In this document: piece by piece, positions 16,121 through 26,208 of the stretch
Layout: each line of letters starts with the position of its first letter
How positions within the stretch are numbered: the first letter of the stretch is position 1
NCBI RefSeq assembly: GCF_900116875.1
Contig: NZ_FPCC01000015.1
Coordinates: 1 to 64,000, forward strand
DNA: 64,000 nt
Reading direction: 5' to 3'
DNA from: Butyrivibrio sp. INlla21
GTDB taxonomy: Bacteria; Bacillota; Clostridia; Lachnospirales; Lachnospiraceae
Position numbers and translations under genes: made by a program
Notes under the pieces: model-generated
The model's input: the letters and a program-made list of their open reading frames with translations, nothing else
What the model was told of the DNA's origin: nothing
Database searches by the model: none

Positions 16121-17926
16121 CTACTCACTTTCTATGCTTTTAAAACCGCTCTCGATAGTGCCGTCGATAAACTCTATCTGCCCCGTCATATCTTTTGCCG
16201 ATGAAGGGAACGGTGCGTAACCGACCTGATCTCCTGAAACGGGATAATAGAATGTTGTTCCGTCTATTTCAAAGGTATCAACATCGTATGTCCCATAATC
16301 CTGTTGATGTACCAGCCACTTTGCATTATATCTTTTTTCCTCATCCATGATCAGGAATGTGCCTTTATATATGTACCACAGCGCAAGCATTGCAATAACA
16401 CATTTAAAACCTGTAAGAGCAATGCCCCGGTCGATCCTGTTGTAAATTATTATAACCACTCTTCCGCATATGATAGCTGCGGTAAGAAGTGAATATACTA
16501 TCCCGTATCTTATAAGCGGCGCGCTGTTAAACCAGAACAAAAGACACACTATCATCGTTCCGCCTATAGCCATAAAATCGATCTGATTAAGCATCGTTCT
16601 GTGGCTTATGGAAAAGACTTTGCTTTCTTTTGTCGCCTTTTTCTCAAAATGCGTTCCGAGGAATAGGCCCGCCATAAGAAGGTAGATCATAACAGACACT
16701 ATATCCAACAGTATAATGCCTTTATCAAAGGATGAAAGACTTTTGAACCAAGTCGGAGCCCACGCAGAAAGCGGTGCATTTCCGTATGCAACCACGTCGG
16801 TAAAGCCTCGTCCGAATGTCTTTATCTCCAGTGCATCAAACTGCGCCAAGCCTTTTGGAATCTTCCAACTTACATTAAACAGATCGATAAATGTCACAGG
16901 ATAAACAAGCCACCCCGATATAATAACATTTCTGATAAGAAATGGCGCTGTTATGATAAGCGCCAGCAGCACCGATACTAAAAGCACCTTAGTCTTATGC
17001 CTGTTTCTGTTGTGAAGCAGTTTATAAATAGGTATCAGTGACAAAAGAAGAAGCGGCGCCGCAGCAAGTTTGATCGTTATCGCAAAAACACCCAGAAGCG
17101 CCAGATGTATGTAAGGAACATAAGACTTCTCATGCGCCACGTTGAGATCCAACCAACTTATTATTATGTAAAAGACAAACATTGCAAGAAAATAGTCCGA
17201 AGCCGGTGAAACAATCTCATCTAACACGGAAAAGAGATAGTAGATAGCTGCCATTCTTGCAAAATCCGACAGTACAAAATGTTTTCTCACAACGATATGT
17301 TTGATATCAAGGCACTGCCATCCCAAAATAAGCGCCAGAAATCCGGCCATTATATGGTATGACTGCCCTCCGAGAAAGGCCATACTGTACAGCGCGGACA
17401 GCGCAAACGCCGAACTGTTATAAGCAAGTCTTACATGAAGATTTCCAAGCCCTTTTACAATCCCGTATTCCTCGATCCATCTTATTGATTGCGCATGATA
17501 CAAGTCACTGTCATAATGCATGATGCCGTGCGACGTTGCGTATGCCATGATCAGAAACACTGCGGCGTATAAAAAAATATTGCCCTCACTCTTTAATTTT
17601 CTGATAAGCTCAGAAAGGTCATCTCGAAGCTCCTCTCTGTAGTAGGTTGCAATGACTACACATATCGCAACAAGCAGAATATTTTCCGCAAGATCTATTC
17701 CGGAAAACAAACTAAAGAACTGAGCATAGACAGTCGTAAGGACAACACCGGTAATTATGTAATTTTTATGGGACTTAATTCTGTAACGCTGCTCTTTTTT
17801 GGCCTTCCCATTATTGGAAACCGAAAGCTTCTTCTCTCCATGGGAAAGAATCGCATGGATAAAGCAGTATCCCATCAAGTATGTGGTTATCGTCACATAT
17901 ATCCACAACAATATGACCAATAACAT
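16121..17926 (-). CDS. Polytopic membrane protein, LIC_10190/GT-C-like
   Basis: 601 residues with about 13 predicted transmembrane helices and a C-terminal polar tail. The segment HYDSDLYHAQSIRWIEEYG followed by KGLGNLHVRLAYNSSAF is characteristic of the LIC_10190 family of membrane proteins, which resemble GT-C glycosyltransferases (polyprenyl-phosphate sugar donors). The substrate is unknown. The neighbours rfbD and DUF212 suggest an envelope polysaccharide context. Confidence 0.7.
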   Translation of the reverse strand: MLLVILLWIYVTITTYLMGYCFIHAILSHGEKKLSVSNNGKAKKEQRYRIKSHKNYIITGVVLTTVYAQFFSLFSGIDLAENILLVAICVVIATYYREELRDDLSELIRKLKSEGNIFLYAAVFLIMAYATSHGIMHYDSDLYHAQSIRWIEEYGIVKGLGNLHVRLAYNSSAFALSALYSMAFLGGQSYHIMAGFLALILGWQCLDIKHIVVRKHFVLSDFARMAAIYYLFSVLDEIVSPASDYFLAMFVFYIIISWLDLNVAHEKSYVPYIHLALLGVFAITIKLAAAPLLLLSLIPIYKLLHNRNRHKTKVLLVSVLLALIITAPFLIRNVIISGWLVYPVTFIDLFNVSWKIPKGLAQFDALEIKTFGRGFTDVVAYGNAPLSAWAPTWFKSLSSFDKGIILLDIVSVMIYLLMAGLFLGTHFEKKATKESKVFSISHRTMLNQIDFMAIGGTMIVCLLFWFNSAPLIRYGIVYSLLTAAIICGRVVIIIYNRIDRGIALTGFKCVIAMLALWYIYKGTFLIMDEEKRYNAKWLVHQQDYGTYDVDTFEIDGTTFYYPVSGDQVGYAPFPSSAKDMTGQIEFIDGTIESGFKSIESE

Positions 17927-17953
17927 AGATAAATGTCCCTCTTCCCCTCTTCG

Positions 17954-18409
17954 TTACATAGAAGAAACAATCACCCCGACAATAACACCTATGATTGCTC
18001 CGAATAAAACCTGCATAGGCGTGTGACCTACAAATTCCTTAAGCTTTTCCTCAACAGGAATATCGCTGTCAAGCTGAAGGAACCAATCCATCATGTTATT
18101 GATGACCTTGGCCTGAATTCCTGTCTCACGTCTTACTCCGGTAGCATCATGCATTACGATAAGAGCCAGTACTCCGGCAATCGCAAACTCAAAAGAAGAT
18201 GCGCCGTAAAGAGCATATGATGTAGTAACAACAGCCATTACAGTCGCCGAATGTGAGCTTGGCATTCCGCCGTCGCCCATAAGCCTCTCGGGGTTAAATT
18301 CCTTATTTACTATAATATATAATATAGTCTTTAGAACCTGAGCAACAAACCATCCGCAAAAAGCAGAAACAAGAATTTTGTTGCCGATAAGTTGATTAAA
18401 AACAGACAT
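17954..18409 (-). CDS. DUF212 (divergent PAP2-like) membrane protein
   Basis: 151 residues with three to four hydrophobic helices and the family motifs GDGGMPSSHSAT and HDATGVRRETG. These resemble the acid-phosphatase/PAP2 phosphate-binding motifs (SSHSA, histidine and arginines). Likely acts on a lipid phosphate in the membrane, but the substrate is unproven. Confidence 0.9.
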   Translation of the reverse strand: MSVFNQLIGNKILVSAFCGWFVAQVLKTILYIIVNKEFNPERLMGDGGMPSSHSATVMAVVTTSYALYGASSFEFAIAGVLALIVMHDATGVRRETGIQAKVINNMMDWFLQLDSDIPVEEKLKEFVGHTPMQVLFGAIIGVIVGVIVSSM

Positions 18410-18435
18410 CTAAAACCTCTATTCCGATCCGATGA

Positions 18436-19311
18436 TCAAAGGATTCCCTTTAAGTATTCCTCGATAGCATCATGCCAATCTGCAAACATATAATCCGATG
18501 TGAGCTTGAGCATATAGTTTTCAAGAATACTGTATGCCGGTCTCGGTGCTGCCTGAGGATTTTTCTCAAGATATTCCTTGGTAGTTACATGATTTACTCT
18601 GGTCTTCTTACCTGCAATCTTAAATATCTCTTCCGTAAAATCAGCCCAATTGGTTGATCCTTCGCATGTTCCGTGGAATGTTCCGTAATTATCCGTAGGA
18701 AAAAGATAGCAGATAGCCTTGGCAAGTTCTGTTGCGCTTGTAGGTGTTCCAAGCTGATCCTTTACAACGCTTACCTCTTCATACTTTTCTGAAAGATTAA
18801 GCATAGTCTTTACAAAATTTTTGCCGTCACCGTATAGCCAAGCAGTTCTGACAATAAAATAATTCTTCGCAAACTCTTTTACAAATTCTTCTCCGGCAAG
18901 CTTGGTCTTTCCGTATACACTTACGGGACCTGTCTTATCAAACTCGATATAAGGCTTGTCACCGTTTCCCGCAAAAACATAGTCTGTGGAAACATGAACA
19001 AGCTTAGCTCCCACTTCTGTAGCCGCTATAGAAAGGTTTCTTGGTCCGATGGCATTGATCTTGTATGAAAGATCCACATCGCTCTCCTGCTTATCAACCG
19101 CCGTGTATGCAGCACAGTTAATAATAGCGGCGGGCTTAACCTTTCTTGCAAGTTCAAGACAAGCATCAACATTTGTGATGTCTAAAGGCGTAATTCCATC
19201 ACCCTCAAAGACATCGGTATTAACAAGCTCATACTCGTTACTTTTTCCCAATTCAATATTGATTGCTCTTCCGAGCTGTCCGTTACAACCTGTAATAATA
19301 ATCTTTTTCAT
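18436..19311 (-). CDS. rfbD: dTDP-4-dehydrorhamnose reductase
   Basis: 291 residues, extended SDR fold. It has the nucleotide-binding GCNGQLG, the STDYVF segment, YGKTKLAGEE (catalytic Tyr and Lys) and RTAWLYG. It catalyses the last step of dTDP-L-rhamnose synthesis for cell-surface glycans. No rfbA/B/C are in the window, so they must lie elsewhere. The start at 19311 is used because AAAGGTG precedes it. The longer frame would need TTG. Confidence 0.92.
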   Translation of the reverse strand: MKKIIITGCNGQLGRAINIELGKSNEYELVNTDVFEGDGITPLDITNVDACLELARKVKPAAIINCAAYTAVDKQESDVDLSYKINAIGPRNLSIAATEVGAKLVHVSTDYVFAGNGDKPYIEFDKTGPVSVYGKTKLAGEEFVKEFAKNYFIVRTAWLYGDGKNFVKTMLNLSEKYEEVSVVKDQLGTPTSATELAKAICYLFPTDNYGTFHGTCEGSTNWADFTEEIFKIAGKKTRVNHVTTKEYLEKNPQAAPRPAYSILENYMLKLTSDYMFADWHDAIEEYLKGIL

Positions 19312-19330
19312 TTTTTCACCTTTAAAATTC

Positions 19331-19356
19331 AAAAGTGGACGGCATCACTGCCGTCC
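19331..19356 (-). terminator. Terminator between DUF3048 gene and rfbD
   Basis: GC-rich 8-bp stem (19337-19344 / 19349-19356), loop GTGA on the minus strand, followed by TTTT. It lies just upstream of the rfbD Shine-Dalgarno, so it separates rfbD from the upstream gene or works as an attenuator. Confidence 0.65.
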
Positions 19357-19401
19357 GCTATTATGTTGCATAACCATGAAAGCGGTCTTACCGGCTTTCG
19401 A

Positions 19402-20571
19402 TCAATCGGCATAAGTTTCGCCGTTAACAGTAAACTTTGAGAATGATCCGCCCTTTTCCTGAACAACAAAGATCATTGTCTTTCCGGTATTGAGTGTGAT
19501 CTCATCTCCGTTGTCATCATAATATGTTGTAGGGCTGTAATCATCAGTCTTTTTCCAAGTAATATGAATCATCTTGCCCTTGGTAATAAAATAACCGTCC
19601 TGAGTGGTATCATGCATCTGATATGCAAGATATCCGTTATCATCACGAACTTCATGATATGTTCTCTGGATAATTATATTTGAAAATGCAAGCTGCTCGC
19701 CTGTAATAGCGTCCTTCTGTGCAGATCCGTACAAACTCTTGAGATATACTCCCTTATCCTCATCATACTTAAGAGCAGACTTGGTAACAGGGAAACATCC
19801 CTTCATATCTATTTCAGTAGCCTCTACCGCATCGGAATAATCCTCAAGCGTGTTGGGCTTAACGGCACTCGTAAATTTGAAATGTGATTCGCCTTCAAAC
19901 TTATCCCTGTGCTCACGAGAAAACTTAGCCTTATCAATAGCCTTCGAAATATGCTCACCGTCGGTGAAAGCAGTATGCTCGGAAGCACTTCCCTTAGGTA
20001 TTCTGAAAAATGCACCGTAATCGGGTCCCATCACTCCGCCTACACCGTTAACATTATCAACATCATCACGTGTAAGTACGGATTTAACGTAAAGCTCGGG
20101 TCCTCCGAAATGAACAATGACAGGATCATACTCAAGCGCCGCATATATAAAGTAATCACGGATACTACGAATATTACCTATCTGTTCAAGGTCTTCCCAG
20201 TCTTCCAATATTCCCATCTGACGGCTCATGCTGCCTTCTTCCATGATCTCATAAAATACAGCAACATTGCTGAGTCCGTACTGAGGCTGAGCCTCTTTGT
20301 TGATAGGATACATAACTGCCAAAGGTCTATTCTCGTTTATCGCTTCATCAACCCATTCGTTGGTAAAATAACTTCTTACCATTCCTTCCTTGGGTGGAGC
20401 ATCCTCGTCTGTCTCTTCCTCTGTCTCTTCTACAGATGCAGCCTCAACCGGCTGAACATCTTCCAATTTCTCAACACTGATACCTATAACAGCATCGTCA
20501 TTTTTCGCACCACAACCAATAAGCATAGATGCTATAAGTCCCACAAGCAAAAATGCCTCAACTTTTTTCAT
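19402..20571 (-). CDS. DUF3048-domain lipoprotein
   Basis: 389 residues. Signal peptide with lipobox IGC (Cys20), then an acidic low-complexity linker (about 35-60) and the two DUF3048 domains: NRPLAVMYPINKEAQPQYGL, EGSMSRQMGI, IGNIRSIRDYF near the start and a beta-rich C-terminal part with DDNGDEITLNTGKT. Membrane-anchored extracellular protein of unknown function, widespread in Firmicutes (YerB-like). Confidence 0.85.
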   Translation of the reverse strand: MKKVEAFLLVGLIASMLIGCGAKNDDAVIGISVEKLEDVQPVEAASVEETEEETDEDAPPKEGMVRSYFTNEWVDEAINENRPLAVMYPINKEAQPQYGLSNVAVFYEIMEEGSMSRQMGILEDWEDLEQIGNIRSIRDYFIYAALEYDPVIVHFGGPELYVKSVLTRDDVDNVNGVGGVMGPDYGAFFRIPKGSASEHTAFTDGEHISKAIDKAKFSREHRDKFEGESHFKFTSAVKPNTLEDYSDAVEATEIDMKGCFPVTKSALKYDEDKGVYLKSLYGSAQKDAITGEQLAFSNIIIQRTYHEVRDDNGYLAYQMHDTTQDGYFITKGKMIHITWKKTDDYSPTTYYDDNGDEITLNTGKTMIFVVQEKGGSFSKFTVNGETYAD

Positions 20572-20625
20572 ACTAAAATCCTCTCCCGGTAAAAATTATC
20601 TGCCTAAGTTTATCACATAATACGA

Positions 20626-20889
20626 TTATTCGCCAAGGCCGGTCTCGATTGCCTGAATCATAGCATTCATAGCTTCTTCTTCATCCGGTCCCTCGCATTT
20701 AAACTCAAGTTCATCCCCACACTTGATACATGCGCCGAGCACACTTAACACGCTCTTTGCATTAGCAGTATTTTCCCCGTAGCTGAAAGTAATATGAGAT
20801 TTAAAATTCATAGCCACCTTGCATAAATTACCGGCCGGACGCAAATGTAATCCGGTAGGATTTGTAATGACTACCTTTTGACTAACCAT
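20626..20889 (-). CDS. ptsH: HPr phosphocarrier protein
   Basis: 87 residues with the active His15 in TGLHLRPAG and the regulatory Ser46 in NAKSVLSVLG, both at standard positions when the ATG at 20889 is used. An AGGAGG lies 12 bases upstream, inside the end of glmM. It would carry phosphate from enzyme I to PTS permeases and, when Ser46 is phosphorylated, mediate CcpA control. It is directly after glmM (1-base gap), which links it to amino-sugar metabolism. Confidence 0.9.
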   Translation of the reverse strand: MVSQKVVITNPTGLHLRPAGNLCKVAMNFKSHITFSYGENTANAKSVLSVLGACIKCGDELEFKCEGPDEEEAMNAMIQAIETGLGE

Positions 20890-20890
20890 A

Positions 20891-22240
20891 TTACAGCATA
20901 ACCTCCTCGATAAGCTTAGCAAGCTTATTAGCCTCTTTGTCGATCTCTGCCTGGTCTTTACCCTCGATCATTACTCTTACGAGAGGTTCTGTTCCGGAAG
21001 GTCTGATAAGTACTCTTCCGTCTCCGGCAAAATGTTTCTCCAATTCTTCGATAGCACCGGCAATTTCAGGATACTCCATGTATGCTTCCTTCTTGTGATT
21101 GGGAACATGAGCATTAACCAGCGCCTGAGGCATAACTTCCATAACTTTGGCAAGTTCTGAAAGAGGCTTCTTTGTGGCAACCATAACCTCCAAAAGATGA
21201 AGCGCAGATAACAAACCGTCTCCGGTAGTATTGTCATCCAAGAAGATAATGTGTCCGGACTGTTCGCCTCCAAGGTTGGCACCGATTTCTTCCATGTGCT
21301 CGAGAACGTATCTGTCTCCTACCTTGGTCTTATCGACACGAATTCCTTCTCTTTCCGCCATCTTAAAGAATCCCAGGTTACTCATTATTGTTGCTACTAT
21401 AGTATCTCCGGAAAGTTTGCCCTTCTCCTTCATAAACTTTCCGATAATAGCCATGATCTCATCGCCGTCTACAAGCTTACCGTTCTCATCTACGGCAAGG
21501 AATCTGTCGGCATCTCCGTCAAAAGCAAGTCCTATATCTGCTTTCTCGGTAACAACCCTTCCCATCAACTCTTCCATATGTGTTGAACCGCAATTTGCAT
21601 TGATATTGGTTCCGTCAGGATTGTTGTGTATTACAATAACCTCAGCACCAAGCTGTTTGATCGCTTCAACAGAAGTGTAATATGATGCACCCTCAGCGCA
21701 GTCCATTACGACCTTCATTCCTTCAAGATTGATATCTACAGCTCTTAAGTTGTGGTTGATATATTCTTCTTTTGCATCACTTCTGTTCTTGATCTTACCG
21801 ATTCCGGCACCGGTAGGCATCTTTACGCCTTCCATATTGTTCTTGATAAGTGCCTCGATCTCATCCTCAAGCTCATCGGGAAGCTTATATCCGTTTCCGT
21901 CAAAGAACTTGATACCGTTAAACTCCATAGGATTATGGGATGCTGAAATAACTACTCCCGCATCAACTCTGTATTTTCTGGTAAGATATGCAACTGCAGG
22001 AGTGGGAATAATACCCACATTGACTACATCCGCACCTACCGAACATGCTCCTGCCATAAGTGCGCTGGCGAGCATATCGCCCGAAAGTCTTGTATCACAT
22101 CCGACCATAATTGTTGGTCTGTGATTAACCTCTTTAGATAAAACATATGCGCCGGCCTGTCCAAGCTGCATAGCAAGAAGCGGTGTAAGCTCATCATTGG
22201 CTACTCCTCTTACACCATCTGTTCCAAATAATCTACCCAT
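20891..22240 (-). CDS. glmM: Phosphoglucosamine mutase
   Basis: 449 residues, full length. It begins [14 protein letters not shown] and has the phosphoserine loop [16 protein letters not shown] (Ser101), metal loop DGDADR, sugar-binding GEQSGH and phosphate-binding [12 protein letters not shown]. Converts GlcN-6-P to GlcN-1-P for UDP-GlcNAc and peptidoglycan. The cdaA-cdaR-glmM order is conserved in Firmicutes, where GlmM interacts with and restrains CdaA. Confidence 0.98.
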   Translation of the reverse strand: MGRLFGTDGVRGVANDELTPLLAMQLGQAGAYVLSKEVNHRPTIMVGCDTRLSGDMLASALMAGACSVGADVVNVGIIPTPAVAYLTRKYRVDAGVVISASHNPMEFNGIKFFDGNGYKLPDELEDEIEALIKNNMEGVKMPTGAGIGKIKNRSDAKEEYINHNLRAVDINLEGMKVVMDCAEGASYYTSVEAIKQLGAEVIVIHNNPDGTNINANCGSTHMEELMGRVVTEKADIGLAFDGDADRFLAVDENGKLVDGDEIMAIIGKFMKEKGKLSGDTIVATIMSNLGFFKMAEREGIRVDKTKVGDRYVLEHMEEIGANLGGEQSGHIIFLDDNTTGDGLLSALHLLEVMVATKKPLSELAKVMEVMPQALVNAHVPNHKKEAYMEYPEIAGAIEELEKHFAGDGRVLIRPSGTEPLVRVMIEGKDQAEIDKEANKLAKLIEEVML

Positions 22241-22253
22241 GATAAAAACCTCT

Positions 22254-23540
22254 TTAATCTTCTTTTTTAACTGTTATATATACACTGACGGGAGTCTTCT
22301 CTTTAATTCCGTTCGGAAGAACCCACTCTACCTCGGCACTGTATGTACCCTCGGCAAGTTCAGTAAGGTTGTTATTCTTCATGACCTTGTTAATATCCAC
22401 TGTACCCCTGAGCGCATCGGTATTCAGAACGTTAAGCTTGCTCTCAAGTCCCTCAAGAGTAAGCGAAACCGTATCATATTCATTGTCATCGACCTTCACC
22501 TCAAAGCCTTCAGGTGCTTCGCCAACCGTAATATTCTTAATGCTGACGTCAACAGTCGATTCTGTGATGGCTCCTATATTTACTGCTATCATAGCCTTGC
22601 CATTGAATTTCGGATCTCCGAACGAGATGCCCGACGGAATATACTTAGTCAGGTCAACGCTATATAGCAGGTTATCTTTCAGTCCCGTTACATCAAGATC
22701 ATCTGATTCAACCACGATCGAATCTACCTTTTTAAGGACATTGCTCTTACCGGCAATAAGTATTTCTCCCGGATCGGCCGCAACGTCACTGACTGCATAT
22801 CCGTTTGCGGGTTGTCCCGAATATTTAACCTTAAGCGGCACTTTCTTGGTTTCCAAAATCGGAACCTTAAATCCGACTTTTCTGATATTCATTTCCAGAT
22901 TGGATTCATCCGGGTCTATGACTTCGTTGTCATTGTCGTACAACACTATATCGCTTTCCGCGCTTACATCGTCCGCGTGTGCAAATCCGGTCACGTCAAT
23001 ATCTACCGCAGCCTTGGCAACGTTGTTCACAACCGATGCCGGACCGCTTATCTTGATCATATTCTGATTAAGCGCAACATCGCCCGTTATATAGCCGTCC
23101 TCAAGCTCTCCTGATGTTGTCGCCACCAATCTGAATGTTCTGGTTGCCTTTTTCTCAACATTAAGTTTAACAACATCAGAACTAAGCACTATGTTGTCTA
23201 TCTTTTCACTGTACTTATTGGTAGTAACATTGATGCTTACTGTATTTGAAGGCGAAAGCTGCTGCATATCCGCAGTAGCAACTATATTATTTTTCTCAAG
23301 CTGCTCAACGATCGAACGCGCCGCATAAACAGTAACGGAACTAATGGTATTTGAACCGTCAAGAATAATTCCGACCTGTCCTCTTTCTTCAAGATAGTCG
23401 GGATTCTCTAATGTGACCGTTACATTACGAAAAGTCTTTGATTGCAGGGGATCGTTTATGTTGGTTACCAAAAACCACACAATAAATGCGAACAAAAGCG
23501 ATACCAATTTAAGTACCCAGTTAGCCGTTAATTTCTTCAT
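22254..23540 (-). CDS. cdaR: CdaA regulator with YbbR domains
   Basis: 428 residues. One N-terminal transmembrane helix ([18 protein letters not shown]) is followed by about four repeated extracytoplasmic YbbR beta-domains. It controls the neighbouring diadenylate cyclase. Its ATG overlaps the cdaA stop by 4 bases (ATGA), so translation is coupled. Name used in the cyclic-di-AMP sense, not the sugar-diacid regulator. Confidence 0.93.
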   Translation of the reverse strand: MKKLTANWVLKLVSLLFAFIVWFLVTNINDPLQSKTFRNVTVTLENPDYLEERGQVGIILDGSNTISSVTVYAARSIVEQLEKNNIVATADMQQLSPSNTVSINVTTNKYSEKIDNIVLSSDVVKLNVEKKATRTFRLVATTSGELEDGYITGDVALNQNMIKISGPASVVNNVAKAAVDIDVTGFAHADDVSAESDIVLYDNDNEVIDPDESNLEMNIRKVGFKVPILETKKVPLKVKYSGQPANGYAVSDVAADPGEILIAGKSNVLKKVDSIVVESDDLDVTGLKDNLLYSVDLTKYIPSGISFGDPKFNGKAMIAVNIGAITESTVDVSIKNITVGEAPEGFEVKVDDNEYDTVSLTLEGLESKLNVLNTDALRGTVDINKVMKNNNLTELAEGTYSAEVEWVLPNGIKEKTPVSVYITVKKED

Positions 23541-24409
23541 TTTTTCACCTTGGCCTTTCTGGCGAAGTACTTAATCGGTGCTTCCTCCTCATGTTTGTCC
23601 TGCAAGATACGAAGTCTCTCACGAAGTCTGTCACTGTCAAGAGCTCTTTCAAGCTCTCCTCCGTATGCCACACTTATCTTACCTGTTTCCTCGGATACAA
23701 TGATCGTAAGAGAATCGGTAACTTCCGAAACACCTACACCTGCACGATGTCTTGTTCCCAGTTCTTTTCCGATTCCCATATTATCAGAAAGCGGAAGATA
23801 GCATGTTGCAGATGTGATCCTGTCTCCTCTGATAAGAACCGCTCCGTCATGAAGCGGAGTATTATGCTCAAAGATATTGATGAGAAGCTGGCTTGAAACC
23901 AAAGCATCAACATCAATTCCTGTCCTCTCAAACTCTGTAAGCGGGTGATTCTGCTCTATAACTATAAGTGCACCCGTTCTGACTTTGGCCATCTCCACAC
24001 TTGCTTTAACAATCTCATTTAAAGTATTGTCAGAAAACCTTCCCGACATTCTTGAATTACCGAGCGACAAAAAATTCGAGAAGAAATTCTTTCGTCCAAG
24101 CTCTTCAAGTGCCTTTCGAAGTTCCGGCTGCAATATAACAACCATCGCAATGATCGCAATACTGAACACTCTCTCAACTATCCACAAGATAGTCGACATT
24201 TCCATAAGTGTTGCAATAAGAATAAAAACAACGATGACAACTATTCCCTTAAGAAGCGACCATAATCTGGTGTTTTTTGCCCACACCAAAATATGATATA
24301 CCAGAAATGCAATAATAATTATTTCCAGAATATCAGGGATTCTTATCATGGGCATATGAAGATTTGTTCTGTTTAGATCAAAAAGAGAACCCAAATCCAA
24401 CTGTTTCAT
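23537..24409 (-). CDS. cdaA: Membrane diadenylate cyclase
   Basis: 290 residues. Three N-terminal transmembrane helices (about 25-95), then a DAC domain with the catalytic LHDGAVLI (DGA) and GTRHRAGVGVSEVTDS (RHR) motifs. Makes cyclic di-AMP from ATP, controlling potassium and wall homeostasis. First gene of the conserved cdaA-cdaR-glmM set. Confidence 0.97.
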   Translation of the reverse strand: MKQLDLGSLFDLNRTNLHMPMIRIPDILEIIIIAFLVYHILVWAKNTRLWSLLKGIVVIVVFILIATLMEMSTILWIVERVFSIAIIAMVVILQPELRKALEELGRKNFFSNFLSLGNSRMSGRFSDNTLNEIVKASVEMAKVRTGALIVIEQNHPLTEFERTGIDVDALVSSQLLINIFEHNTPLHDGAVLIRGDRITSATCYLPLSDNMGIGKELGTRHRAGVGVSEVTDSLTIIVSEETGKISVAYGGELERALDSDRLRERLRILQDKHEEEAPIKYFARKAKVKK

Positions 24410-24436
24410 AGTGCTTCCTTAGAACATAGAATAATA

Positions 24437-25375
24437 TCAGCGCTGTCCTGTGGCGCGATTTATCTTTTTAACCCTTCTGTTGGGTGCTGTAAGCGTTACC
24501 TTGGGTACCGCTTTTACATAGTAATAATAGTCGTCATCTTCAAACTGAACCTTCTCGGTTCTCGAATAATCAAGATTGAAGGAAAAGAACTCTATCACCA
24601 GCGTAAGAACTGCAGAAATGATGGTTCCGATTATAACTCCGGCGATGGAGATGTCTGCTTTGGTCGCAACCGCTCCGATTATCGCAACGATAACAAGAGC
24701 AATCGCACCGGATGCAATTGCGATTTTCCAACAATTATCAACCGAAGATCTGCGAATGATATATACAACCGCGATAGTAATTGCAAACGCAGCAATCATT
24801 ACGATCATAGCCTTGTTTCCAAGCATTCCCGTGATCATTGATTTAAACTCAAGCGCTGCAGCTTCTACGTTTTCACTTCCCGCTCCGGTTGTCTTGGCCG
24901 AGAAGTACGATATCATGTACGAGATCACAAGTCCGAATGATACCGAAATTATAGATGCCGGTGTTCCGAGAAGTCCTGCTGCGATAGGTACCACATATGG
25001 AATATGCAGGAAGAAAAGCAGCGGAGTAAGAAGCACTGCCAAAGTATCTTTCGGTGAAAATCTAAAATACAAAAGAAACATAAGTGCAAACACTATAAGT
25101 GCAATAACTGCACACTCCGGTGCCAACGCAAACAGGTGTCCGATTATGAACACTGCCGCTATAAACACTATGAAATTGGCGGGAAGAATAGCACATAGCA
25201 ATGATGCCATGAGAACAATAGCGATATTGTTGAGGCTACTCATATAGCCAAGCTTATTGTTGATAACCGCTATTGAGATAAGTGCCAAAAGGAACTTCCA
25301 CAAATAAGTGATATAAACTTCGTTTTTGATATAAAATTTTCTAATAGCTTGTTTGATTTCTAGTAATGCTGTCAT
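24437..25375 (-). CDS. Conserved membrane protein of unknown function
   Basis: 312 residues, about nine hydrophobic helices, a short cytosolic N-terminus and a C-terminal tail rich in Tyr (DDDYYYYV) ending in basic residues (NRRVKKINRATGQR). I recognise no named family. It follows the next unknown membrane gene with a 1-base gap and precedes cdaA by 27 bases, so it is probably co-transcribed with cdaA-cdaR-glmM. A role in envelope homeostasis is only a context guess. Confidence 0.75.
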   Translation of the reverse strand: MTALLEIKQAIRKFYIKNEVYITYLWKFLLALISIAVINNKLGYMSSLNNIAIVLMASLLCAILPANFIVFIAAVFIIGHLFALAPECAVIALIVFALMFLLYFRFSPKDTLAVLLTPLLFFLHIPYVVPIAAGLLGTPASIISVSFGLVISYMISYFSAKTTGAGSENVEAAALEFKSMITGMLGNKAMIVMIAAFAITIAVVYIIRRSSVDNCWKIAIASGAIALVIVAIIGAVATKADISIAGVIIGTIISAVLTLVIEFFSFNLDYSRTEKVQFEDDDYYYYVKAVPKVTLTAPNRRVKKINRATGQR

Positions 25376-25376
25376 G

Positions 25377-25772
25377 TTACCTTTCCTTTTCGTACATTCT
25401 GGCGAGCCTCTTTAAGTCACCGTAATACCCCTTCATACTCTTACGCATCTTGGAATAGCGATAAGAATAAATAACGTATGATATAAGAGAATACACGCCA
25501 ACAAGCAGGAGGTAGTAAATTAACAGCCTCCTGCCGGTATTTAATAAATTATTGGTATTGTAAACATCTGCCAAGACTTTCTCAAAGTCATACAAAACAT
25601 AGGCCCCGACGATAATAACAAAGACGATGGTCGCGCTTATAACAGATTTGATCACATTCAATCCGATATAATCGCTCTTAAAATATGAATTTATCGCATC
25701 GTTCTTTTTACCCTCTCGGTCTATGAACGCAGCCATCCTAGTCATCAAGATGACTTTTTCTTCATTTAACAT
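25377..25772 (-). CDS. Two-helix membrane protein of unknown function
   Basis: 131 residues with two transmembrane helices (about 42-62 and 85-107) and a basic C-terminus (KMRKSMKGYYGDLKRLARM). No family recognised. Its stop is 1 base from the start of the 312-residue membrane protein gene, and it begins 9 bases after yvyF, so the four genes look like one unit linking the motility-associated yvyF with cdaA. Confidence 0.7.
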   Translation of the reverse strand: MLNEEKVILMTRMAAFIDREGKKNDAINSYFKSDYIGLNVIKSVISATIVFVIIVGAYVLYDFEKVLADVYNTNNLLNTGRRLLIYYLLLVGVYSLISYVIYSYRYSKMRKSMKGYYGDLKRLARMYEKER

Positions 25773-25781
25773 TCTTGCTCC

Positions 25782-26189
25782 TTAAGTATCCAGGAAGCGC
25801 ATTCCGGCCTTGTTATCCTTTTTGACGGGCTGTTCAAGTGTAGGCTTGGGTCTGGCAAAGGTATTGTTGAGATTATTTGCCATTGTTGCCTTACATTTGG
25901 CACAAAATCTTCCTGTTAATATTGACGCGCCGCAGCTCTCGCACTGGAGCTGAATCGGTGAGCCTTCAGCAAACATCAGTCTCTCCTCACGGATCCACTG
26001 CTGGATTTGCTTAGATGATACCTCATTATCTTCTGCGATCTGTTTGAGACTTGCATGCGGATTATCCGCAATGTACTGCTTAATCTTCTGGAAATCCTCT
26101 TCGATAGCCTTCTTACAAGGTTCGCAGATTGGCTGACCTCCAATGTAATTAAACATCTTACCGCATCTTGAACAATTCCGTAAGTTCAT
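25782..26189 (-). CDS. yvyF: Flagellar-operon zinc-ribbon protein, YvyF type
   Basis: 135 residues. N-terminal CSRCGKMF...CEPCKK zinc ribbon, a helix-turn-helix-like central part (HASLKQIAEDNEVSSKQIQQWIREE) and a second CESCG...CAKCK ribbon. Matches the YvyF/TIGR03826 family found with comF and flgM in B. subtilis. It again stands next to comF here. Molecular function unproven, probably regulation of late flagellar genes. Confidence 0.88.
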   Translation of the reverse strand: MNLRNCSRCGKMFNYIGGQPICEPCKKAIEEDFQKIKQYIADNPHASLKQIAEDNEVSSKQIQQWIREERLMFAEGSPIQLQCESCGASILTGRFCAKCKATMANNLNNTFARPKPTLEQPVKKDNKAGMRFLDT

Positions 26190-26208
26190 AAAATGACCTC
26201 CATATATG

